Shown here piece after piece: positions 1-5,255 of a stretch of 7,728 bases of DNA. The stretch is from Spirochaetota bacterium. GTDB lineage: Bacteria; Spirochaetota; UBA4802; JAFGJZ01. Under the pieces are notes generated by a model that worked only from the letters and a program-made list of their open reading frames with translations, ran no database searches and had not been told where the DNA came from. The stretch lies in NCBI GenBank assembly GCA_023396615.1, contig JAEWVM010000014.1:1-7728 (forward strand). The letters run 5' to 3'. The position numbers and the translations under genes were made by a program. The stretch's first letter is position 1; each line of letters begins with the position of its first letter.

Positions 1-112
1 TAGGATCTTCAACCGGATCCGCAATAAGTTCTCTGTCACCGTCTCTGTTTCCGGACGAACAGGCCGAAAAAACAAAGAAGGCGGCAAATAGAATGATTAG
101 AATCTTTTTCAT
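1..112 (-). CDS. Lipoprotein, N-terminal part only (runs off the left edge)
   Basis: The minus strand reads from an ATG at 112-110 and stays open to the window edge, giving 37 codons. The start has a Shine-Dalgarno sequence GAGGT at 123-119, six bases upstream. The peptide begins with two lysines, then a hydrophobic run (residues 4-15) and a lipobox Phe-Ser-Ala-Cys with the lipidated Cys at residue 18. Ser follows at +2, which in E. coli-type sorting favours the outer membrane. After the Cys the chain becomes polar and acidic, as in a mature lipoprotein linker. This is a type II (SPase II) signal peptide, so the product is a membrane-anchored, exported protein. The functional domain lies outside the window and cannot be identified. 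The frame was too short to stand out by length alone; the signal peptide and ribosome binding site make the case. Confidence 0.85.
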   Translation of the reverse strand, partial: MKKILIILFAAFFVFSACSSGNRDGDRELIADPVEDP

Positions 113-147
113 ATTTTTACCTCATGATATTTAAAATAGCATTTTTC

Positions 148-176
148 ATTATATTATTTATTTTAAAACCCCTTAA
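148..176 (-). promoter_or_regulatory. Candidate promoter of the lipoprotein gene
   Basis: On the minus strand a perfect TATAAT lies at 153-148, with a weak -35-like TTAAGG at 176-171 and a 17-base spacer. Transcription would start near 141 and give a leader of about 30 bases before the ATG at 112. The surrounding DNA is very AT-rich, so a TATAAT can arise by chance. A second -35-like hexamer, TTGACT (201-196), has only a poor -10 partner. Confidence 0.35.
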
Positions 177-260
177 TCTCCAATCAAATAAATTGAGTCA
201 AGTTTTATTTTATTATTTTTTATATAATATTTTTATTATGTCTCATTACGGATTGTGTAC

Positions 261-297
261 ATGTTTATCAACGATCTTGGTTATCTTTGATAAACAT
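261..297. repeat. 11 bp perfect inverted repeat with 15-base spacer
   Basis: ATGTTTATCAA at 261-271 is the exact reverse complement of TTGATAAACAT at 287-297. The stem can extend inward past one mismatch (272/286) by GAT (273-275) with ATC (283-285), so an RNA copy would fold into a hairpin of about 15 bp. It could be a regulator binding site or the first helix of an untranslated RNA. No T-tract follows it closely on either strand, so it is not an obvious terminator. Confidence 0.5.
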
Positions 298-497
298 AAT
301 CTAATAATAAAAGTGAGCGGACTCAACGATGCCGGCAAGCCCCGCGCGGCAATATCTTATTCCGAATGCATACGTATTTACGGAAGTCCCGGCGACCACG
401 GATGGTTTAGCTTTCAGCTAATATCAATTTCTGTACGGCAGGAAGCCGATAGTTCAGCGCGGACAAGTATGTCATAATGCACTGACTAAGGGCACGC

Positions 498-528
498 AAA
501 AAAATCGGCAAGAAGTTTAATGCCGATT
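498..528 (-). terminator. Probable intrinsic terminator of the hemerythrin transcript
   Basis: Arms at 503-509 (AATCGGC) and 522-528 (GCCGATT) are perfect complements around a 12-base loop. On the minus strand the hairpin runs directly into seven T residues (504-498), the layout of a Rho-independent terminator for leftward transcription from the hemerythrin gene. On the plus strand a T6 run also occurs (535-540), but six bases after the stem, so weaker bidirectional action is possible. Confidence 0.6.
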
Positions 529-553
529 CGATAGTTTTTTATAAAATCAATTT

Positions 554-575
554 CGCCGGGTTTAAAAACCCGGCG
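554..575. terminator. 10 bp perfect hairpin just after the hemerythrin stop
   Basis: Positions 554-563 pair perfectly with 566-575 (CGCCGGGTTT with AAACCCGGCG) around a two-base centre; in RNA the loop would open to four bases. It sits 17 bases beyond the hemerythrin stop codon. No T-run follows directly on either strand, so it may act as a 3' stabiliser or a pause site together with the T-tailed hairpin at 498-528. Confidence 0.5.
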
Positions 576-592
576 GGATATTTTAAGATATA

Positions 593-994
593 TTATTTTC
601 TTGCATTATAAACATCAGCATACTTCTTGTCTTCAACCATGATATGATTTTTCAGCCAGTCTTTCAGATCATTAGTGACCGAGATTGACATTAAAATCTC
701 ATTGTTTTCAATTTTTCTTTTATATTCATTCATTCTCGCCGTAATCGTTTCATGCATTTTTTTCTGACTGTCAAGTTCCGAATAACCGATTGAATTCATC
801 AGCTTCTCTTCTTCCGAAAAATGATAATGAGTATAATCAAGCACTTCGTTTATCATTTCCTTAAGCTTGTTATCAATATTTGTTTTTTCAAGATTATCAT
901 AGAAATTATTAATAATTTCTATCCATCTTTTATGCTGTTTATCCATTTCGGGAATACCGATTTCAAACTCCTTACCCCAGGTTACAATACTCAT
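593..994 (-). CDS. Bacteriohemerythrin (di-iron oxygen-binding protein) with one altered ligand
   Basis: This 133-residue protein is a single hemerythrin domain, the usual bacterial length. Bacteriohemerythrins are cytoplasmic four-helix bundles that bind O2 reversibly at a di-iron site and serve in oxygen storage, delivery or sensing in anaerobes and microaerophiles. The N-terminal signature is present (Trp6, Ile12-Pro15, Asp18-Lys-Gln-His21). Candidate ligands are His21, His58, Glu62 (in HFSEEE), His81, His117 and Asp122 (in the NHIMVED stretch). These match the spacing known for the Methylococcus protein (His22, 58, 77, 81, 117; Glu62; Asp122). The exception is position 77, where Gln (CAG, 764-766) replaces the usual His. 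The ATG is well supported by a strong AGGAGG-type ribosome binding site at 1004-999. A ferritin-like remnant lies 49 bases upstream on the same strand, and hairpin terminators follow. Family assignment is secure; whether the site binds O2 normally is uncertain. Confidence 0.95.
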   Translation of the reverse strand: MSIVTWGKEFEIGIPEMDKQHKRWIEIINNFYDNLEKTNIDNKLKEMINEVLDYTHYHFSEEEKLMNSIGYSELDSQKKMHETITARMNEYKRKIENNEILMSISVTNDLKDWLKNHIMVEDKKYADVYNARK

Positions 995-1043
995 ATTTCC
1001 TCCTTATAAGTTTATAACTAAATCAGAAAGTAATTATTAAACT

Positions 1044-1220
1044 TCACAAACGTAGTTTACGGAAATCTTCCTTCATTCTTTCAAAATCACCTATCCAATC
1101 CTCAATATCCTGTTCGTGCTCAAATTCTTCATTAAGAATCTGTGTTGTTATCTGATGGGTATTGTGATCCTTTACGTTTGCACCTCCTGCTGTTATACAA
1201 AAGCTTAGCACAAAAGAATA
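1044..1220 (-). pseudogene. C-terminal remnant of a ferritin-like (Dps/bacterioferritin-type) protein
   Basis: A minus-strand frame opens after an in-frame TGA (1223-1221) and ends at TGA (1046-1044). Its last 43 codons (from 1175) read as an acidic, helical peptide containing ILNEEFEHEQDIEDW. This resembles the last metal-binding helix of ferritin-like proteins, where a Glu is followed by ExxH and an acidic tail such as ILEDEVEHEEDL. The first three helices, with the other iron ligands, are missing. There is no ATG in the frame; the only standard start is a GTG at 1211-1209 with no ribosome binding site. A perfect AGGAGG lies at 1187-1182, but the codon about seven bases after it is GTA (1175-1173), not a start. 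I read this as a decayed or truncated gene that once sat upstream of the hemerythrin gene. A short translated peptide cannot be excluded. The family call is from memory of the motif, not from a search. Confidence 0.55.
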
Positions 1221-1264
1221 TCAAGTTCAATAATTTTAAAAGGACAACGAATTAAGAGATAATT

Positions 1265-1396
1265 ATGGAAGATTATTATTTCACAAAACAAGTTACGCAT
1301 TTGCTGAGCGAAGCGAAGAAATATTATAATGATATTTCACAAAAAATGATATCAAAACACCAAAAGTGCGCAAAACACTTAGAAAAAGATGAATAA
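1265..1396 (+). CDS. Possible 43-residue small protein, unknown function
   Basis: An ATG at 1265 opens a 43-codon frame ending at TAA (1394-1396) on the plus strand, opposite to its neighbours. The peptide starts MEDYYFTKQV, is rich in Lys, Tyr, His and Ser, has one Cys (residue 35), and could form an amphipathic helix. No membrane segment or known motif is visible. Only a weak purine stretch (AAGAGA) precedes the start and no clear promoter is seen. The codon use resembles that of neighbouring genes, the main point in its favour. In AT-rich DNA a frame this short can be accidental, so confidence is low. Confidence 0.3.
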   Translation: MEDYYFTKQVTHLLSEAKKYYNDISQKMISKHQKCAKHLEKDE

Positions 1397-1400
1397 TATA

Positions 1401-1430
1401 GTAAAGTAAAAAGTTTGCCGAAGGCAAACT
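1401..1430 (-). terminator. Probable intrinsic terminator for leftward transcription from the rsmA operon
   Basis: AGTTTGCC (1412-1419) and GGCAAACT (1423-1430) form a perfect 8 bp stem with a three-base loop. On the minus strand the stem runs into a T-rich tail (positions 1411-1401, T5 then more T). This fits a Rho-independent terminator for the operon whose last gene ends at 1637. It lies about 200 bases beyond that stop, with other hairpins between. Confidence 0.6.
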
Positions 1431-1440
1431 AACATTGATC

Positions 1441-1524
1441 GTCGCGCAGGGGTTATTTCTGAGCCGAATCCGCCGTGTTTACAAAGGCGGTTCTGCGAGT
1501 TCTGCGCGACAAGAGCCGCGCGGC
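1441..1524. repeat. Nested GC-rich inverted repeats
   Basis: GTCGCGCAG (1441-1449) is the exact reverse complement of CTGCGCGAC (1502-1510). Inside it CCGCC (1470-1474) pairs with GGCGG (1486-1490). A 10 bp perfect palindrome, GCCGCGCGGC, follows at 1515-1524. The block is much richer in G and C than the surrounding DNA and carries no open frame I would call. A folded RNA or DNA element, or part of a dispersed intergenic repeat, would explain it. Confidence 0.55.
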
Positions 1525-1547
1525 GACTGAGCGACAACTTTTCTTTG

Positions 1548-1579
1548 GTTACTTTCTTTTTTTGAAAAAAGAAAGTAAC
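1548..1579. repeat. 15 bp perfect inverted repeat (GTTACTTTC...GAAAGTAAC)
   Basis: Positions 1548-1562 are the exact reverse complement of 1565-1579, separated by two bases. The arms are GTTACTTTC plus T6, and A6 plus GAAAGTAAC. The sequence just before it (CAACTTTTCTTTG, 1535-1547) together with this palindrome looks like a motif I remember between genes in many bacteria, so it may be one copy of a dispersed palindromic repeat. As RNA it would make a long A-U rich hairpin. Confidence 0.65.
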
Positions 1580-1589
1580 ATAAACGGGT

Positions 1590-1633
1590 AAAGGGCGTGG
1601 AATGCCCTTTGAATTCTGCCCGCCTCGCGGGCA
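1590..1633. repeat. Two adjacent hairpins directly after the radical SAM gene
   Basis: AAAGGGC (1590-1596) pairs with GCCCTTT (1604-1610), and TGCCCGC (1617-1623) pairs with GCGGGCA (1627-1633) around a three-base loop. The second hairpin begins three bases after the radical SAM stop codon (1639-1637). Neither is followed on the minus strand by a T-run, so they look like mRNA 3'-end stabilisers or parts of the repeat block, with true termination more likely at 1401-1430. Confidence 0.55.
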
Positions 1634-1636
1634 TCT

Positions 1637-4000
1637 TTATAATTTCTGTTCTATCTTAACACAGCTGACTATTCCGTCTTCGCCGAACATACGGATAAAA
1701 TCATCTATTCGTATGCTTCCGCATAATATTTCAACTTTTGCTTTGTCATCACAAAACTCATAATTAAGAACTGCTTCTTTTACAATAATTTCACGAACCT
1801 TTCCTTTCGATTCCTTCATGTAAACAGAATCTGATTCAAGATACGCTTTCATCTTTTCATTATCCGCGCCTTTAATCACATAAACAGAAGATGCGCCGAT
1901 TCGCATGAGATTGGCTTTAGCGGTTTGCGTAATCGATAAAAGAGATAATCCTGCCGGAAGCGATTCATTAATAACTTTCTTCATTTCGTCACAATCAAAA
2001 GAAGTATAGACTTCCGCGTCTATCAGTTCGCATTCGCTTTCAATACCGAGCGGAATCGGAAATGAAGCTGAAATCTTTTCGTGTTTATTATATCCCTGAG
2101 TGTACGATACTGGAAACGAAGCCGATGTAAATGCTCGCCGTATGTGATCCAGCATATCATTATGCGAAAAATATTTTGCAGTATCTTTTTTCTGAAATGT
2201 AAGTCTGCAATTTCCTTCAGAATTATATCTTATTTTGAATTTTTCAAATGACTCGCGGAGTTTTTCTTTATCAATAAAGAGTTCTCTTTTTTTTGCCGAA
2301 AGCCGCTCAGTACTCATTAAATTATCTTTTTTATACGCAATTATTTTGCGGTTTGAAGCCTGAACGAATTCCCATGGAATTGCTTCCCTCTCATTAAGAA
2401 AAGAATCAAGATTATATTCTTTAATGATATTTTCCCATATGTCTTTTCTGATAAATTCATCCCACGAATCCATATAAGCTCCGCGCTTGTATGCTTCATG
2501 CAGAGCGGGTCCGAGAGATGCGTCTCCTCTTGAAATAATTGCTTCAAGACGCGAAACAAATATATCATGATTCTTTATTGATATATTCTTTGGCAGTGCG
2601 CGTTTAATCTTCAAAACCGTTTCAAGCAGATATTCGCTAGAAGCAAATTCGTCGCATTCAAAAGGGGTGTGTGGTTTCGGTACAAAAGGCGATATCGTAA
2701 CATTGATTTTTTTACGTCTGCCGCCTATTTCATTTATTTTTGTCAATGCCTGAATGATGCTTTCAGCTTCATCATGCTCCTTATATCCCGGAAGCCCGAT
2801 CATAAAATAAAGCTTAATGAGATTCCATCCGTTTCTGAAAACTTCTCCGATGATTTCATATAGATCATCCATCGCTAGTTTCTTGTGAATCTTTCTGCGG
2901 AGAAAATCGTCGGCAGTTTCAACAGCGAATGTTATCGATGATTGTCTGACGTCAGAAACGGCCTTGATAAGCGGCAGATTTGTTTTGTCAACCTTCATCG
3001 AAGGAAGAGCTACCGAGTATGCGTTTTCATTTATAAACGGCATTATCGTGTTAATCAGCGAATCGATTCTGGTATAATCGCTCACAGAAAGAGCCGACAA
3101 TGTCACTTCATTGAGACCTGTATTTTTTATCTGATTTTTTATATTCTGAAATATTACGTCTTCGCTGTATTCTCTATAAGGCATAGTGCAGAATCCGGCA
3201 TGGCAGAAACAGCACATGTTTCTGCAACCTCTCGCGATTTCAGTAACGCTTTTTTCCTGGCTGATAGAAATTAGAGGAACAAGACTCTTTTTAGGATATA
3301 CAAGATTGCCTTTATAGAAAGCCTTTCGCACAGGTTTCGCGTCAAAGCCTTTAATTCCGCCGGACAATTCTTTAACGGCTGAATTTGCCGGAACGAAAAG
3401 ATTATCAAACTTTTCAAGAGACGCGATTATTTCATTTTTAGAAACGCCTTTCTTTTTCTGTTCAAATATATGCTGAACTATTTCGGTTAAATTATCCTCG
3501 GCTTCACCTGCAAAAAAAACATCCGCTGAAAAAGACAAAGGCAAAGGATTCGATGAGCATTCACCGCCGATTATAACAATCGGGTCTTTTTCACTTCTTT
3601 CATTTCTGTCTACTGGAATACCTGACAGACTGAGTATATGAAATATATTTGTCGCAAGAAGTTCATGCGAATAATTAAAACCTATCATGTCGCATTCTTT
3701 CAGAGGCGTTCTGCTTTCAAGTGTAAAAAGCGGAATCGAATTATTTTTAAGTTCAGTCTCAAAATCAAGCGCCGGAACAAAAACTCTCTCGCATGCAACG
3801 AAGTCTATCTCGTTGAGCATTTCATAAATAATCTTGATTCCGTTGTTCGCCATTCCGACTTCATATCTGTCGGGATACGACATTACAAAGCGGAACTTCG
3901 CGTCTTTTTTTAAAAACTGATTGCGCTCTCCGCCCGAATATCTTCCGGGTTTTTCAACCGAAAGAAGTATTTTTTCAATGATACTGTTATTGTTTTTCAA
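1637..4000 (-). CDS. TIGR03960-type B12-binding-domain radical SAM protein with C-terminal DUF2344
   Basis: This 787-residue protein belongs to an uncharacterised radical SAM family in which a radical SAM enzyme is fused to DUF2344 (TIGR03936-like). The N-terminal part (about 15-230) carries family features: KPGRYSGGE (17-25), YPDRYEVGM (42-50), IPLFTLESR (89-97) and GGECSSNP (145-152). It corresponds to a cobalamin-binding-like domain, without the DxHxxG motif of classical B12 proteins. The 4Fe-4S motif CxxxCxxC is Cys259, Cys263, Cys266, with further Cys at 264 and 271. DUF2344 covers about 597-787 (KYFSHNDMLDHIRRA, QGYNKHEKISASFPIPLG). Length is normal. The reaction and substrate are unknown. 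The start appears to be TTG at 4000, inside the last codons of rsmA (14 bp overlap); the next Met is residue 40, too late because conserved sequence precedes it. Translational coupling to rsmA is likely. Confidence 0.9.
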   Translation of the reverse strand: MKNNNSIIEKILLSVEKPGRYSGGERNQFLKKDAKFRFVMSYPDRYEVGMANNGIKIIYEMLNEIDFVACERVFVPALDFETELKNNSIPLFTLESRTPLKECDMIGFNYSHELLATNIFHILSLSGIPVDRNERSEKDPIVIIGGECSSNPLPLSFSADVFFAGEAEDNLTEIVQHIFEQKKKGVSKNEIIASLEKFDNLFVPANSAVKELSGGIKGFDAKPVRKAFYKGNLVYPKKSLVPLISISQEKSVTEIARGCRNMCCFCHAGFCTMPYREYSEDVIFQNIKNQIKNTGLNEVTLSALSVSDYTRIDSLINTIMPFINENAYSVALPSMKVDKTNLPLIKAVSDVRQSSITFAVETADDFLRRKIHKKLAMDDLYEIIGEVFRNGWNLIKLYFMIGLPGYKEHDEAESIIQALTKINEIGGRRKKINVTISPFVPKPHTPFECDEFASSEYLLETVLKIKRALPKNISIKNHDIFVSRLEAIISRGDASLGPALHEAYKRGAYMDSWDEFIRKDIWENIIKEYNLDSFLNEREAIPWEFVQASNRKIIAYKKDNLMSTERLSAKKRELFIDKEKLRESFEKFKIRYNSEGNCRLTFQKKDTAKYFSHNDMLDHIRRAFTSASFPVSYTQGYNKHEKISASFPIPLGIESECELIDAEVYTSFDCDEMKKVINESLPAGLSLLSITQTAKANLMRIGASSVYVIKGADNEKMKAYLESDSVYMKESKGKVREIIVKEAVLNYEFCDDKAKVEILCGSIRIDDFIRMFGEDGIVSCVKIEQKL

Positions 4001-4835
4001 TTAATGCTCTCGCTATATTCATAAATTCTTCGGGCGAAATTTCTTCAGCTCTCATATTAGGATCTATTCCTGATTTTTCAAGAGCACTCATCACCCTGTT
4101 CTTTTCTATATTCATGTGCGGAGAATCGGTAAGCGATTTTAAAATCCGTTTTCTTCTTCCCCAAAAAGCCGATTTAACAGCAAGACGAAACAAAATTCTT
4201 TCTTCTTTTGTGAAATCAGTATTCTTTCTAATTAGTTTTAAAACAGATGATTTGACATCAGGTTCAGGATAGAAATTATCCGCAGCAACACTCATCACAT
4301 TTTCTGCAGTATACGAAAGTGATACCGATGCAGTAAGTGCGCCGTACGAATCATCGCCGGCATGGGACAGTATTCTTTCAGCCATTTCCTTCTGAAGCAT
4401 AATTACAATTATTTCCGGATGATAATCTTCGATAATCTTAAACAAAATCTCGCTCGCGCAATAGTAAGGAAGATTGGATACTGCCTTATTATATTTAGTA
4501 CTGCTTTCATATTTTAAAAAATCGGAGTGAACAAGCTTAATCGATGTTGAAGCATATTTTTCCGACAAAAAAGAAAAAAGTCCCTTATCGAGTTCGACAA
4601 GAGTAAGGTCATCCGTTAATTTTGCAAGCTCATCACTGAGTGCGCCGAGACCCGGGCCGATTTCAATGACTGATTCATTTTCTTTAATTTCAGCCGCAGC
4701 TGCGATCTGAGAAGTTATCACGCTGTTCCACAAAAAATTCTGTCCGAGTTTTTTTAGAGGCGAAAGCGACCTTGAATTTAATAGTCCTATAACGTCTTTA
4801 CGGTTCATGAATACATACTTTTTTTTAAGTATCAT
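3987..4835 (-). CDS. rsmA: 16S rRNA (adenine1518/1519-N6) dimethyltransferase RsmA/KsgA
   Basis: RsmA transfers four methyl groups from S-adenosylmethionine to two adjacent adenines in the 3'-terminal hairpin of 16S rRNA, late in 30S subunit assembly. The 282-residue protein shows the family signatures in order: LGQNFL (30-35), SAM-binding motif I EIGPGLGALS (58-67), acidic ELD (81-83), catalytic motif IV NLPYY (121-125), FYPEPDVKSSV (188-198) and the C-terminal ISPEEF (266-271). E. coli RsmA is 273 residues. Two starts are possible: ATG at 4835, and ATG at 4808 (residue 10), which leaves a typical 20-odd residues before GQNFL. Neither has a good Shine-Dalgarno sequence. The downstream radical SAM gene overlaps its 3' end by 14 bp, and a PilZ gene diverges from its 5' side. 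Confidence 0.96.
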   Translation of the reverse strand: MILKKKYVFMNRKDVIGLLNSRSLSPLKKLGQNFLWNSVITSQIAAAAEIKENESVIEIGPGLGALSDELAKLTDDLTLVELDKGLFSFLSEKYASTSIKLVHSDFLKYESSTKYNKAVSNLPYYCASEILFKIIEDYHPEIIVIMLQKEMAERILSHAGDDSYGALTASVSLSYTAENVMSVAADNFYPEPDVKSSVLKLIRKNTDFTKEERILFRLAVKSAFWGRRKRILKSLTDSPHMNIEKNRVMSALEKSGIDPNMRAEEISPEEFMNIARALIEKQ

Positions 4836-4842
4836 TTGTCAA
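4812..4842 (-). promoter_or_regulatory. Possible rsmA promoter
   Basis: A perfect -35 hexamer TTGACA lies on the minus strand at 4842-4837, immediately upstream of the first candidate ATG. The best -10 match downstream is TATGTA (4817-4812), but the spacer is 19 bases, longer than usual. If used, the transcript would start below the first ATG and near or past the second one (4808), which fits poorly. The true promoter may lie further upstream in 4843-4940. Confidence 0.2.
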
Positions 4843-4876
4843 CTCAATACAACCAGAAGATTAAAAAGAAAAAAGC

Positions 4877-4935
4877 TTGTATTCCTGCCTATTTCAGCTA
4901 TAATCTTTTTATAAAATAGAGAACAGACAGAGAGG
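4877..4935 (+). promoter_or_regulatory. Promoter and ribosome binding site of the PilZ gene
   Basis: A perfect -10 box TATAAT lies at 4899-4904, with a weak -35-like TTGTAT at 4877-4882 and a 16-base spacer. Transcription would begin near 4911. A purine-rich Shine-Dalgarno sequence, GAGAGG, lies about five bases before the ATG at 4941. The 105 bp between rsmA and this gene is a divergent control region. Confidence 0.5.
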
Positions 4936-4940
4936 CGTAT

Positions 4941-5255
4941 ATGACCGAAAAAAGAGAGCATGCCAGACAGAGAAAAACCATCCGCGCGGAAGTTCATACT
5001 TCTGACGGAATGACATTCAGCTCCACGCTTGACATGAGCGCACGCGGAGTATTCATTACTACGCCGGAACCGATTGACCAGGGGAAGGAAGTAACCCTGA
5101 CAATAGCATTGACTCCAAGCGATCACATTTCTGTTGCAGGAATTGTAAGATGGATACGCGAAGAAAATGAAGATATGCGCGCCGGAATGGGCATTGAGTT
5201 TATCGACATTTCAGAAGTCACACTTAATGTTCTCAGAAATATTGCGGAGATGTAA
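4941..5255 (+). CDS. Stand-alone PilZ-domain protein (c-di-GMP receptor type)
   Basis: The 104-residue protein consists of a single PilZ domain. PilZ proteins bind cyclic di-GMP and pass the signal to motility, secretion, polysaccharide or transcription partners. Both nucleotide-binding motifs are present: an N-terminal RxxxR (Arg5 and Arg9, with more Arg at 11 and 15) and DxSxxG (Asp31, Ser33, Gly36 in DMSARG). The following strands (GVFITT, VTLTIAL, ISVAGIVRWI, AGMGIEFIDIS) match the TIGR02266 subtype best known from Myxococcus and other deltaproteobacteria. No signal peptide or membrane segment is seen, so it should be cytoplasmic. It is the only confident plus-strand gene, with its own promoter. 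Its TAA (5253-5255) directly abuts the stop of the convergent helicase gene. Its target is not evident from the neighbours. Confidence 0.92.
   Translation: MTEKREHARQRKTIRAEVHTSDGMTFSSTLDMSARGVFITTPEPIDQGKEVTLTIALTPSDHISVAGIVRWIREENEDMRAGMGIEFIDISEVTLNVLRNIAEM

Larger units (their letters stand above)
113..592. other. Gene-free stretch between the lipoprotein and hemerythrin genes
   Basis: No convincing coding sequence is seen here. A 117-codon open frame on the plus strand from 124 has no ribosome binding site, a low-complexity hydrophobic start forced by AT-rich DNA and no recognisable domain, so it is not called. The stretch has three parts. Positions 113-250 are very AT-rich and hold the likely lipoprotein promoter. 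Positions 261-297 form a long inverted repeat, followed from about 310 to 480 by GC-richer DNA with several small hairpins. Positions 498-575 hold two strong hairpins that probably act as terminators. Confidence 0.6.

Noticed and set aside
326..352. Short resemblance to a twister ribozyme core (GCCGG then CAAGCCC)
   Set aside because: Only a few bases match. The required flanking stems, the conserved cleavage site and the downstream GGAGG-type segment are not found in the right places.
124..477. 117-codon plus-strand open frame with a hydrophobic start
   Set aside because: It has no ribosome binding site, overlaps the likely lipoprotein promoter, and its hydrophobicity follows from poly-T/A DNA. 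The C-terminal half shows no domain.
300..480. tRNA, SRP RNA or common riboswitch in the GC-richer segment
   Set aside because: No T-loop, SRP core or conserved riboswitch motif (TPP, cobalamin, SAM, c-di-GMP, glycine) was found on either strand by eye.
1431..1460. Integron attC-like site in the hairpin block
   Set aside because: The required RYYYAAC and GTTRRRY core boxes are not present in a paired arrangement, and no integrase or cassette gene is visible.
2341..2568. 75-codon minus-strand frame within the radical SAM gene
   Set aside because: It lies in another frame of a strongly supported gene and shows no motif or ribosome binding site.
2942..3274. 110-codon plus-strand frame opposite the radical SAM gene
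   Set aside because: It is antisense to the conserved CxxxCxxC region and looks like a composition artefact.
4839..5126. 95-codon minus-strand frame opposite the PilZ gene
   Set aside because: It is antisense to a clear PilZ domain, and its Cys-, Phe- and Ser-rich sequence matches no family.
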